A stretch of 32,188 nucleotides of DNA. Origin: Rhodospirillales bacterium. Lineage in GTDB: Bacteria; Pseudomonadota; Alphaproteobacteria; Rhodospirillales; JAPHRK01. Both the position numbers and the translations under genes were made by a program. Positions within the stretch are counted from its first letter, which is position 1. Each line of letters starts with the position of its first letter. The DNA lies in contig JAPHRK010000063.1 in NCBI GenBank assembly GCA_026196105.1, positions 1-32,188 on the forward strand, written 5' to 3'. Of this stretch, positions 1 to 7,387 are shown piece after piece. A model generated the notes under the pieces. It did no database searches. It was not told the DNA's origin and saw only the letters and a list, made by a program, of their open reading frames with translations.

Positions 1-262
1 CATAAGCGCGCGTTTTTTCTGGTGTATCACGCTCAGTTTCAAACTCAGAGATATCGGCCCCTGCTGCAAAAGCTTCTTCCCCTGCCCCTCGCACCACAAC
101 ACATCTCAACGATTCATCAGCAGACAATTCGTTCATGGCATCTCTTAACGACGCCCACATGGCTTTGTTAAGCGCATTGCGTTTAGCGGGGTTATTCAGG
201 GTTACCGTGGCAATAACGCCATCGCGAGAAACGAGAATGGGAACTGTTTGGGTATCGGTCAT
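1..262 (-). CDS. Enoyl-CoA hydratase/isomerase family protein, N-terminal part (gene runs off the left edge)
   Basis: The reverse strand from the ATG at 262 stays open to the window edge and gives about 87 residues beginning MTDTQTVPILVSRDG. It carries crotonase-fold signatures: VTLNNPAKRNALN near residue 20, and AGADISEF near residues 67-74, which contributes to the oxyanion hole and CoA pocket. Crotonases hydrate or isomerise acyl-CoA thioesters, usually in fatty-acid or amino-acid catabolism. The catalytic glutamates lie beyond the window, so hydratase, isomerase and dehalogenase subtypes cannot be separated. A weak TGGAA ribosome-binding stretch precedes the ATG. The gene is divergent from hspQ. 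Confidence 0.85.
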   Translation of the reverse strand, partial: MTDTQTVPILVSRDGVIATVTLNNPAKRNALNKAMWASLRDAMNELSADESLRCVVVRGAGEEAFAAGADISEFETERDTPEKTRAY

Positions 263-320
263 GAATTTATTCCAGTTATCAAATCAGGCTAGCACCTAAT
301 CACTTATCCACGAGAAGGAA

Positions 321-425
321 ATGAAAAATTATCATTTAAATGTTTATGTTTTTAGCCTGTCTGTACTCACTTCTGTACTGATTTTATTTTATCAATGGAT
401 ATTGGTAGATATCGAACCTAACTAA
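321..425 (+). CDS. Possible 34-residue single-pass membrane peptide
   Basis: An ATG at 321 opens a 34-codon frame ending in TAA at 423-425. The peptide starts MKNYHLNVYVFSLSVL, continues through TSVLILFYQWILV and ends DIEPN. The basic N-terminus, about 20 hydrophobic residues and acidic tail suit a small inner-membrane protein. The purine-rich GAGAAGGAA lies directly before the ATG, so the Shine-Dalgarno spacing is shorter than usual. I recognise no family. It sits between the divergent enoyl-CoA hydratase and hspQ genes, 40 bases before hspQ. It could be a chance frame in AT-rich intergenic DNA. Confidence 0.3.
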   Translation: MKNYHLNVYVFSLSVLTSVLILFYQWILVDIEPN

Positions 426-465
426 GGTGTAAGCTTTTAAACAAAGAACATCCAATAGGAAAGAT

Positions 466-783
466 ATGGCGACAACAAATGCAAAATTTCATGTCGGGCA
501 ACTGGTTCACCACAAGCTGTTTGGCTACCGGGGTGTGATTATTGATGCCGACCCTCAGTTTAAAGGGTCAGACACCTGGTACAAAAGCCATGCCCAAAGC
601 AAACCACCCAAGGACACCCCTTGGTATCATGTCCTGGTTGATGAGGCAGACTATCAAACTTATGTGGCAGAAAGAAACCTTGAACCAGATACAGAAGGCG
701 GCCCGATACGACATGAGGGAGTCTCTAGTTTTTTTAATGAGTTAACCGACGACGGATATAGCTTAAAGGTTAGCGGACATTAG
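466..783 (+). CDS. hspQ: HspQ/YccV-like heat-shock protein (hemimethylated-DNA-binding fold)
   Basis: The 105-residue product matches the HspQ/YccV family in length and core motifs: FHVGQLVHHKLFGYRGVI at residues 8-25, then DPQF, and PWYHVLVD near residues 52-59 followed by TYVAERNL. Escherichia coli HspQ is a heat-inducible protein that binds DnaA and acts as a specificity factor for the Lon protease. Related domains bind hemimethylated DNA. An AGGAAAG ribosome-binding site lies just upstream of the ATG. The gene stands alone before pyrE, 125 bases away. No confident heat-shock promoter could be read by eye. Function is inferred from family membership. Confidence 0.88.
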   Translation: MATTNAKFHVGQLVHHKLFGYRGVIIDADPQFKGSDTWYKSHAQSKPPKDTPWYHVLVDEADYQTYVAERNLEPDTEGGPIRHEGVSSFFNELTDDGYSLKVSGH

Positions 784-908
784 TTATCCCCAAGTTCCGA
801 TCTTTTCCCCAGCAATTACCATGAAACCCCCTGTGACAGGGCCACATGTTCCTGCTAAAAATCTTGCAACGTTTGATACTATGATCTTTTGCTTGTGAGG
901 GGATATCC

Positions 909-1601
909 ATGCCAACAGTTTCTCGTACACCAGAACAAAAAGAAGCGGGACTAATAACCGCACGTATCCTTCTTGAAATTAAGGCCGTTAACTTCCGGCC
1001 TGAAGAGCCATATACCCTTACTGCAGGCTGGGCCAGCCCAGTTTATATCGATTGCCGCAAGATTATCTCCTTTGTGAATGCCCGTCGTAAAATCATTGAA
1101 CTCGCTGTTGCGAATTCCGAACGAGAAGAAGGGTTTACGACAATTGACTCCGTCGCAGGTGGTGAAACTGCTGGTATTCCTTATGCAGCATGGATGGCTG
1201 AAGCTATGTCCGTTCCCATGCAATATGTACGCAAAAAACCCAAAGGCTTTGGTCGCAACGCTCAAATTGAAGGGGACCTGAAAGAAGGGGACCGAGTTTT
1301 GTTGGTTGAAGATCTCGCCACAGATGGCGGCTCTAAACTCAATTTTGTGCGGGCTTTAAGAACAGCCGGAGCCCAAGTTAGCGATTGTTTTGTCATCTTC
1401 TTTTACGGTGTTTTCCCTGGCGCCCTTAAGGCTTTAGAAGCCGAAGGTGTGACGATGCACTACTTAGCTAATTGGCATGATGTTTTACAAGTTGCCGAAG
1501 AACAAAAAGCTTTCTCTCCTGAAGCTATCGCAGGAGTAAAAGAATTTCTTGCTGATCCCATCGGATGGTCAGAATCTCATGGCGGTAAAGGAGCTGACTA
1601 A
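909..1601 (+). CDS. pyrE: Orotate phosphoribosyltransferase
   Basis: The 230-residue protein is a type I phosphoribosyltransferase. The PRPP-binding loop is RVLLVEDLATDGGSKLNFV (about residues 135-153) with the paired acidic residues E-D. The orotate-side motif YTLTAGWASPVYIDCRK lies near residues 35-51, and VRKKPKGFGRN near residues 107-117 is the flexible catalytic loop. PyrE joins orotate to PRPP to make orotidine 5'-monophosphate, the fifth step of de novo pyrimidine synthesis, in the cytosol. The length fits the slightly long alphaproteobacterial form. GTGAGGGGAT precedes the ATG. It appears monocistronic. Confidence 0.95.
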   Translation: MPTVSRTPEQKEAGLITARILLEIKAVNFRPEEPYTLTAGWASPVYIDCRKIISFVNARRKIIELAVANSEREEGFTTIDSVAGGETAGIPYAAWMAEAMSVPMQYVRKKPKGFGRNAQIEGDLKEGDRVLLVEDLATDGGSKLNFVRALRTAGAQVSDCFVIFFYGVFPGALKALEAEGVTMHYLANWHDVLQVAEEQKAFSPEAIAGVKEFLADPIGWSESHGGKGAD

Positions 1602-1927
1602 GCCCAGCCCTAGACTAAAACTAAATAAATTTAAGTATAAATAACCGGTAGGCTAGATAGTATATCATGTTAAAAATCTGATACTCAGGCCATTGCCGTA
1701 ACGCTTTCAGCCAATTAAAGCGACACCTCAATTAGCATTGCCCACCTTCCAGTACAGGGAGGAACACCTACTGTTTTTATGATCAAGTGACGCAAGGTCG
1801 CAAACAAGAAAACTCAAACCACTGATCTTAGCGGGTCAAGCAGTTGAAGCCATAGAGGTTTGAGAGTAGGAGTAAATTGGTAGGTAACTCAAAAAATTAA
1901 ATTCAAGCTATTTTCTTTGGGGGGAAA
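1602..1927 (+). other. Non-coding gap with a possible folded leader RNA before the HD-GYP gene
   Basis: This 326-base stretch has no credible reading frame. Its 3' half can fold. CTCAAACC (1813-1820) pairs perfectly with GGTTTGAG (1857-1864). Directly adjacent, CCTACT (1767-1772) pairs with AGTAGG (1865-1870). Inside, TGATC (1823-1827) pairs with GGTCA (1834-1838) around a six-base loop. The pieces ACAGGG, GTGACGCAAGG and TAGCGGG occur in the order seen in c-di-GMP-I (GEMM) riboswitches, but the match is loose and I could not place the full consensus. The downstream gene encodes a c-di-GMP phosphodiesterase. A long untranslated leader is plausible; a riboswitch is speculative. Confidence 0.3.
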
Positions 1928-3514
1928 ATGGAAAAAAATGTACCTGACAAACTATCTCGACCAAAAGGGTGGGATATCATATCCGAACTCTTAAGAGATG
2001 TTCGCCCTCCCCTCAGCCTACAAAAACTCCTTGAAACAGTTCTTGATAAACTTCATTCGCTCCCATGGCTCAAAACTGAAAACCGGGGAGCTATTCTTCT
2101 TATTGGGTCTAATGAAAAATTAATCCTTGTTGCCAGCCATAACTATTCAGATGGCAGAACAGCTTACTGTGAACAGGTCGATAGAGATCGATGTGGATGT
2201 GGAGAAGTGGTTTGTACCCGCAAAGTTGCTTTCATGCCTTGCGAAGGGGAAGACCGTTTCGGCACTCAAGGGAAAAATCACGTTATCACCCCCCTTTTAG
2301 ATGGCGATAAAATTCTCGGCGTCATGCCTTTGTTCGTTCCAGATGGGCATGAAACAACAGAAGCTGAAATTGTTTTTTTGCAAGACCTCTCCTATGCTCT
2401 CTCCAGCATCATCTCTCGCTTATTGATGGAAGAAATTGTTCAGGTTAAACAGCTTGAACTGGAAGAAACCAAAGCCGAAGCTTTGCAAAAATTGGGTGTT
2501 GCCTCTGAGTATCGAGATTCAGAAACAGGCATGCACGTTATGCGCATGGCATACTATGCCAATTCAATTGCTAAAGAGATGGGGATTCCTGACGAAGATA
2601 GGGAACATTTACTCGTTGCCGCCCCTATGCACGACGTAGGTAAGATTGGCATCCCAGATAGCATTATGCTGAAACCTGGGCGACTTACAGAAAAAGAATA
2701 CACCATCATGAAAGATCATTGCCAGATCGGAGCCCGTATCCTAAACGGCAATGACAACTTAATGAAAACCGCTCATGTAATTGCTATGAGCCATCACGAA
2801 AAATGGGATGGGTCCGGTTATCCAAATGGGACCAAAGGTGAAGACATCCCTATACTAGGACGCATTTGCGCTGTTGCAGATGTCTTTGATGCTTTAACCT
2901 CCAAACGCCCATATAAAGAAGCTTGGTCTGTCGAAAAATCTTTAAAATTGATCGAAGATGACGCCGGAAAAGCTTTTGACCCAATGGTCGTCAACGCTTT
3001 TAAAGAAGCTCTACCGAGTATTTTGCGGATTAAAGAAATCTATCGAGATGATATTATCGATCCACATGAAAAGCTGGAGCTCCCTCCTCTCCCTGAGCCA
3101 GGAAACCCATGGATACCTTGGGATGACGCCCTCAGCATTGGCATTGATGTTGTCGATGAACATCACCGATACCTCTTTAAGCTTATAAATGATCTCTATA
3201 CTGCGGTCACCGACAATCATGGCTGCAGGGCTGTTGCTCAAACGCTCCAGGCTCTTGAGCAATACACACTCATACATTTCCGTGAAGAAGAAAGAATGAT
3301 GAGTCTCTACAACTACACCCGGTTGAATGAACACACTTCACAACACAATAAGTTTTGCGATAACATCGCGAAAGCTCGAAGCGAGTTAATAAGAAACCCT
3401 CTGACTCTTGGTCGTGAAACCCTTCTCTTCCTTCGGTCATGGCTGACAAATCACATCATGAAAGAAGATGCTTTGTTACATCAACTATCTACGACAAACA
3501 GCCCTTCTCATTAA
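1928..3514 (+). CDS. c-di-GMP phosphodiesterase: GAF, HD-GYP and C-terminal bacteriohemerythrin
   Basis: The 528-residue protein has three parts. Residues about 25-170 are GAF-like and carry a cysteine cluster (C81, C89, C91, C96, C105). Residues about 185-375 form an HD-GYP domain with H235-D236 in HDVGKIGIPD, H289-H290 and the GYP triad at 297-299. Residues about 395-520 are a hemerythrin domain retaining every di-iron ligand: H413, H450, E454, H469, H473, H509 and D514. HD-GYP enzymes hydrolyse c-di-GMP, and hemerythrin domains bind O2 or sense redox state through a di-iron centre, so oxygen-gated control of c-di-GMP is the natural inference. No membrane segment is seen, so it is probably cytosolic. 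GGGGGGAAA precedes the ATG. The gene is convergent with the FecR-domain gene. Confidence 0.92.
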   Translation: MEKNVPDKLSRPKGWDIISELLRDVRPPLSLQKLLETVLDKLHSLPWLKTENRGAILLIGSNEKLILVASHNYSDGRTAYCEQVDRDRCGCGEVVCTRKVAFMPCEGEDRFGTQGKNHVITPLLDGDKILGVMPLFVPDGHETTEAEIVFLQDLSYALSSIISRLLMEEIVQVKQLELEETKAEALQKLGVASEYRDSETGMHVMRMAYYANSIAKEMGIPDEDREHLLVAAPMHDVGKIGIPDSIMLKPGRLTEKEYTIMKDHCQIGARILNGNDNLMKTAHVIAMSHHEKWDGSGYPNGTKGEDIPILGRICAVADVFDALTSKRPYKEAWSVEKSLKLIEDDAGKAFDPMVVNAFKEALPSILRIKEIYRDDIIDPHEKLELPPLPEPGNPWIPWDDALSIGIDVVDEHHRYLFKLINDLYTAVTDNHGCRAVAQTLQALEQYTLIHFREEERMMSLYNYTRLNEHTSQHNKFCDNIAKARSELIRNPLTLGRETLLFLRSWLTNHIMKEDALLHQLSTTNSPSH

Positions 3515-3527
3515 TGGTTTTAGTTTC

Positions 3528-3544
3528 TTAAGATGGCATCTTAA
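3528..3544. other. Hairpin at the end of the FecR-domain gene
   Basis: TTAAGAT (3528-3534), a GGC loop and ATCTTAA (3538-3544) form a perfect 7-base stem that includes the minus-strand stop codon. It sits at the junction between the convergent HD-GYP and FecR-domain genes. Neither side has a run of T, so it is not a standard intrinsic terminator, but it may protect 3' ends or assist termination. Confidence 0.4.
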
Positions 3545-4190
3545 TTGGATTGGGTCCGAACAGCGGTATTCTGCCAACAAGTGCTTCCAGCATGATTAAC
3601 TCTTCATCCTGATGATTAACCATCTTAGCTGACTCCACCAATCCTCCGGAACGATTTGGATCCTTATAGAAATTTTGGGGGGCGTCATGATGGAAAGTAT
3701 CAAGAACTTTTCCAGCACTACGATTGATTTTCGAACGCAATACTGCTTTTCCATAACAAAGACAGATATAATCTCTCTCTGGATAAGCCTCAATATATAT
3801 GCCAGTTCCACGAATGCCGATGGTGGCAAATGGGGTGTTGATGCTCGTTTTACCTTTGCCAAAAACAGCTAAGATTTTTCCTGAAATAAGAGAAAAAGCT
3901 TTTACCGTTGAGTTCTGCATTGGAAAAGAGACTTCGCTATCTTCGCGCAGTAAATAGGCATCAGAACCAACAATAAAAATAGCCTCTCCCTGCGTATCTG
4001 TACTGACGGTGTCTCCAGGCCTAACTATCTGATCCGGTTGGGCCTCAAAACCATTTATCCTCACAGTTCCTCTAGTCGAGCGCATTCCAGGCCTTACCAT
4101 AGCTTTAAGAGGGCTTGGTAAAAAACTCGCAAAACCTACAGCACTCGCCCTTAAGGTCCAGAGTAACAAACGGCGACGATTGATCTGCAT
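3528..4190 (-). CDS. Exported FecR-domain protein
   Basis: The product is 220 residues from the ATG at 4190. An in-frame TTG at 4211 would add seven residues and overlap the kinase gene by 4 bases, but the ATG has a better GAGG site. The N-terminus MQINRRRLLLWTLRASA has paired arginines and a hydrophobic stretch ending near SPLKA, resembling a Tat signal peptide. The rest matches a FecR domain: VRPGDTVSTDTQGEAIF, then INTPFATIGIRGTGIYIEAYP. FecR domains are periplasmic and often work with sigma factors, but no sigma factor or receptor gene is adjacent. As third gene after a response regulator and kinase, it may be a sensor accessory or a target of that system. Confidence 0.82.
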   Translation of the reverse strand: MQINRRRLLLWTLRASAVGFASFLPSPLKAMVRPGMRSTRGTVRINGFEAQPDQIVRPGDTVSTDTQGEAIFIVGSDAYLLREDSEVSFPMQNSTVKAFSLISGKILAVFGKGKTSINTPFATIGIRGTGIYIEAYPERDYICLCYGKAVLRSKINRSAGKVLDTFHHDAPQNFYKDPNRSGGLVESAKMVNHQDEELIMLEALVGRIPLFGPNPIKMPS

Positions 4191-4207
4191 AAATAGCCTC
4201 GTAGATT

Positions 4208-5638
4208 TCAAACCGGTAAGTTAACGACTGCGCGTAATCCGCCTTCAGCTCGGTTAGTGAGTTTTATCTCACCGCCATGAGCATGGATGATTGAACGTAC
4301 GACCGCAAGACCTAGACCCGTTCCACCCGTATCACGATTTCGCGAGGCTTCCACCCGGTAAAAAGCACCGAAAACTTTCTCAAGTTGATCTTCGGGTATG
4401 CCTGGGCCTTTATCGTCAATTACGATTGAAACTTTCTTCTCTGCTGTTGTGAGAGTAACGCTGACCTCTTCTCCGTATTTAACCGCGTTCTCAAATAGAT
4501 TAGCAAAAGCCCGCTTCAAACTCACGGGGCGCCCATCGAAAGGAAAAGCTTGAGGGCCTTCGTATGAAGCGGCCTTACCACCATCGATCATGTCATCACA
4601 CAAGCTGCTGAGTAGAGCAGCAAGATCAAGTTTTTTGGTAACCTCGCTTGCAGCATCATCTCTAGCAAAAGAGAGTGTAGCGGAAATCATGGCCTCCATC
4701 TCTTCCAGATCATTGAGCATTTTTTCTCGCTGAACCTCATCTTCCATAAACTCTGCCCGCAAACGCAAGCGCGTAATCGGGGTACGAAGGTCATGGGAAA
4801 CCGCAGCAAGCATTTGTGTTCGGTCTTTAATAAAAACCCGCAACCGGTCTTGCATCTCATTAAAGGCCGACGCTGCCTTACGTACTTCCTTCGGACCTTT
4901 TACCTCTAGGGGTGGTGCATTAACGTCTCGCCCTAATCGTTCCGCAGCCTTCGCAAAAACCGTCAGTGGGCGAGTTGCTTTGCGCATAGCCCAAACCGTA
5001 ATAAAAATCACAATGATCAGTGAGAAGATAAAACCACCTGGGATTTGTGGCCGCCAACCAAAACTAAAGGGATGGAATGGAACGGCGACATTGACCCAGC
5101 GATCAGTTTCTACTTGAGCTGAAAGAACAATAAAATCATCAGGTTTTTTCCAATGTCGTTTCCACTCTTTGTCATCATGCCCCCATCTTTTCCCCTTGCG
5201 CCTATGCTTCATCCGATCTTCGAATTGCTCAAAGCCTTTTACCTCTTCCACATCATCTTCATCGACAAACATTAAAGAGAAGGTTGTAACCTTACTTCCG
5301 TCTAATTCCTTCTCTACCGCATCGTTTAATGAACTGCTAAGAGGAAAGGGGATCAGGTCATCTTCAAAAGCTTCCTTACTGACCCAGACAAATTGTCCTC
5401 TGAATCCAAAAGAACGACTTAAATTTACCTCACCTAGGTCTGGGTTTTCAGCAATAGCTATTACAGGTGAGGTGAGTCTCTCAGAAACCCTTTCAATAGA
5501 GGAATCCCATTCCGATTTGTGCCGGTCTTTTTGATAAAGCCCCCAACCAATAACATTTGAAATAACAACAGCCGCCACAATCAAAATGATTGTACGTGTC
5601 AAAAGGCTTTGGGACCGGAAGAGCTTAAATTTACCCAT
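4208..5638 (-). CDS. Sensor histidine kinase with a charged periplasmic domain (EnvZ-like architecture)
   Basis: The 476-residue protein has a membrane segment at about 13-35, a periplasmic domain at about 36-198, a second membrane segment at about 199-218, a HAMP linker at 217-270, a HisKA domain with phospho-acceptor H282 in AAVSHDLRTPITR, and a HATPase domain with N-box FENAVKYG, G1 DDKGPGIPE and G2 GGTGLGLAVV. Residues 143-165 of the periplasmic domain are very rich in Lys, Arg, His and Trp, which suggests sensing of metal, pH or an anionic ligand (inference). Its start overlaps the response-regulator stop by 8 bases, so translation is probably coupled. AAGGTAG precedes the ATG. Confidence 0.93.
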   Translation of the reverse strand: MGKFKLFRSQSLLTRTIILIVAAVVISNVIGWGLYQKDRHKSEWDSSIERVSERLTSPVIAIAENPDLGEVNLSRSFGFRGQFVWVSKEAFEDDLIPFPLSSSLNDAVEKELDGSKVTTFSLMFVDEDDVEEVKGFEQFEDRMKHRRKGKRWGHDDKEWKRHWKKPDDFIVLSAQVETDRWVNVAVPFHPFSFGWRPQIPGGFIFSLIIVIFITVWAMRKATRPLTVFAKAAERLGRDVNAPPLEVKGPKEVRKAASAFNEMQDRLRVFIKDRTQMLAAVSHDLRTPITRLRLRAEFMEDEVQREKMLNDLEEMEAMISATLSFARDDAASEVTKKLDLAALLSSLCDDMIDGGKAASYEGPQAFPFDGRPVSLKRAFANLFENAVKYGEEVSVTLTTAEKKVSIVIDDKGPGIPEDQLEKVFGAFYRVEASRNRDTGGTGLGLAVVRSIIHAHGGEIKLTNRAEGGLRAVVNLPV

Positions 5639-6350
5639 CTACCTTTTCCACCTTCGCCGCAAATATATAACCCCCACCCCTGACAGTTTTAATCAAGACG
5701 GGTTCTTTTGGGTCAGGCTCTAATTTTTTTCGCAGCCGACTTACCTGAACATCAATCGCTCTGTCGAAAGGTTGCGCATCACGGCCACGGGCGAAATCAA
5801 GGAGTTGATCGCGGCTGAGGACACGCTGTGGACGCTCTAAGAACGCCAGGAGAAGTTCATACTCACCCCCACTAAGGGGAACGACCATATCTTCAGCAGA
5901 CAAAAGTTCTCGCTCGTTGACCTTTAACTTCCAACCTTCGAATTTAAGAACGTTCCTATCGCCAGCAGTTTGTCCCCCTTCCCCGGCACGTCTGAGGACC
6001 GCTTTAATTCGAGCTAACAATTCACGAGGGTTGAAAGGTTTTGGTAGATAGTCATCAGCCCCCATTTCCAACCCAATAATCCGGTCCGTCTCTTCACCCA
6101 TAGCGGTGAGCATAATGACAGGGATATTTGATTTTGCCCTTAAGTTACGACAAAGGCTGAGCCCGTCTTCACCCGGCATCATGAGATCAAGGACGACCAG
6201 ATCAATGGAATGATCAAGGAGGACCTTCTTCATCTCCTGACCATCACGCGCTAGGCTGGCACGATATCCGTGCTTGGTCAGAAAACCTCCGACTAAGTCT
6301 CTGATTTCGCGGTCATCATCAACGACCAATATATGTGCTGTACGTTCCAT
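5631..6350 (-). CDS. OmpR/PhoB-family response regulator
   Basis: The 239-residue protein has an N-terminal receiver with acidic pocket D11-D13, phospho-acceptor D55 in VVLDLMMPGEDG, T82 and K104. A C-terminal winged helix covers about residues 140-235, with ELLLAFLERPQRVLSRDQLL, the recognition-helix region DRAIDVQVSRLRKKLE and the wing hairpin IKTVRGGGYIF. It is the first gene of a regulator, kinase and FecR-domain operon and is transcribed away from the PepSY/SHOCT pair. GTAAC repeats upstream are candidate binding sites for itself. The signal is unknown. Confidence 0.94.
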   Translation of the reverse strand: MERTAHILVVDDDREIRDLVGGFLTKHGYRASLARDGQEMKKVLLDHSIDLVVLDLMMPGEDGLSLCRNLRAKSNIPVIMLTAMGEETDRIIGLEMGADDYLPKPFNPRELLARIKAVLRRAGEGGQTAGDRNVLKFEGWKLKVNERELLSAEDMVVPLSGGEYELLLAFLERPQRVLSRDQLLDFARGRDAQPFDRAIDVQVSRLRKKLEPDPKEPVLIKTVRGGGYIFAAKVEKVDG

Positions 6351-6394
6351 GAGTAGATTATAACTCTAAATAACAAAGGGTTGGGAAGAATTTG

Positions 6395-6469
6395 GTAACA
6401 GAATGTAACTGACTTTAATTTTGCAATATTTGGTTACAAAAAAGGTGTTTTCCGACATTAACCAGTTAC
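6395..6469. promoter_or_regulatory. Cluster of GTAAC boxes between divergent transcripts, possible response-regulator sites
   Basis: GTAAC occurs at 6395-6399 and again at 6405-6409, a direct repeat with a 10-base period as expected for an OmpR-family dimer. The same pentamer on the opposite strand (read GTTAC) lies at 6433-6437 and 6465-6469, 32 bases apart, close to three helical turns. All four lie between the response-regulator gene and the divergent PepSY-like gene. The repeats are seen directly; binding by the adjacent regulator is inferred. Confidence 0.45.
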
Positions 6470-6547
6470 AACAAATTGTTTGAATGCCTCCATCGAAACA
6501 AACACAGATTTTTTATACCTTACAAACTAAATGATGGAGACAACAAC

Positions 6548-6943
6548 ATGAATACCACAACAAAAAGCATCCTCGCCGTATCTGCTCTTGTCATCGGCAC
6601 TGCCGTCGCCGTTCCTGCTTTCGCTGACAAAGACGATAATGATTGTGATCGCTGGAGCAAAAAATATAGCATGATGAAAGGTGACCATTACATGGGTGGG
6701 ATGTACGGCGGGCGCCCCGGAAAGCGCGGTTTTTTCCGCGATGATCTCGACCTGAGCGTTGAAGACGTAAAAAACATTCTTGAAGGTCGACTTGCTTGGC
6801 AAGGCAATAAAAACCTTAAAGTCGGCGAAGTAAAAGCAAAAGACGACGACGTTGTTCTGGCTCAAATCGTTACCAAAGATGGTTCATTAGTCCAGCAACT
6901 TGAAATTGACCGCGACACCGGTCGCCCTCGTTCAATCAAATAG
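6548..6943 (+). CDS. Secreted PepSY-like small protein
   Basis: I chose the ATG at 6548 because GATGGAG lies just upstream and the product then starts with a clean signal peptide, MNTTTKSILAVSALVIGTAV ending at AVPAFA. An upstream in-frame ATG at 6476 would bury it. The mature protein (about 106 residues) has a charged Asp/Lys stretch and a Met/Gly-rich segment near residues 40-55. Its C-terminal half resembles a PepSY domain: LSVEDVKNILEGRLAW, later VKAKDDDVVLAQIVTKDGS and EIDRDTGRPRSIK. It is probably periplasmic. Being divergent from a two-component operon, it is a likely regulon member. Its role is unknown; PepSY domains are often inhibitory or binding modules. Confidence 0.75.
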   Translation: MNTTTKSILAVSALVIGTAVAVPAFADKDDNDCDRWSKKYSMMKGDHYMGGMYGGRPGKRGFFRDDLDLSVEDVKNILEGRLAWQGNKNLKVGEVKAKDDDVVLAQIVTKDGSLVQQLEIDRDTGRPRSIK

Positions 6944-6955
6944 GTGGAAGTTATC

Positions 6956-7213
6956 ATGTTTTATGAATATGGAATGGGTCCTCATTTGATGCACGGCTTT
7001 GGGCACTTCCTCTTTATCCTCTTAATGATAGCCGGAATATTCATGCTAATTCGTTATTTTAAAAGAGGAAAATATAAAGGTTATTGTCACGAAAAATCTG
7101 AAGCAATGACCTTGTTGGAAACCCGATATGTTCAAGGCGAGATTGACCGAGATGAATATATGGCCAAGAAAGACGACCTTGAAGGGAAAATACCTATTGG
7201 TGAAACAACTTAA
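6956..7213 (+). CDS. Small SHOCT-domain membrane protein
   Basis: The ATG at 6956 follows GGTGGAAG and gives 85 residues; an in-frame GTG at 6944 directly after the previous stop is less likely. One membrane segment (about residues 12-32, FGHFLFILLMIAGIFMLI) is followed by the basic stretch KRGKYKG. A C-terminal SHOCT-type motif reads LLETRYVQGEIDRDEYMAKKDDL. SHOCT domains are short helical oligomerisation modules on many small membrane proteins. The gene is 12 bases after the PepSY-like gene and ends before a strong terminator, so the two form an operon. Molecular function is unknown. Confidence 0.8.
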   Translation: MFYEYGMGPHLMHGFGHFLFILLMIAGIFMLIRYFKRGKYKGYCHEKSEAMTLLETRYVQGEIDRDEYMAKKDDLEGKIPIGETT

Positions 7214-7240
7214 AAGTTTTTAGCTAGTACAATCAATTTG

Positions 7241-7272
7241 AAGGCGATGTCTTAATAGGCATCGCCTTTTTT
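7241..7272 (+). terminator. Intrinsic terminator after the PepSY/SHOCT operon
   Basis: AAGGCGATG (7241-7249) and CATCGCCTT (7260-7268) form a perfect 9-base stem around a 10-base loop and run into a T tract. It lies 27 bases after the SHOCT gene stop. Confidence 0.9.
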
Positions 7273-7387
7273 GATATTTTTTGAGGGTTAGCAACAAGGA
7301 AACTCTAGCATTTCTAAGTGACGGCACTACAAATTACCGCTAGACTGTTTGCTCGCTTTAAAAAAGAACACCTAATTTGGATAGGCG

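Noticed and set aside
829-841. Small hairpin CCCTG-TGA-CAGGG between hspQ and pyrE, possible terminator
   Set aside because: The stem is only five bases and no T tract follows. It is too weak to call.
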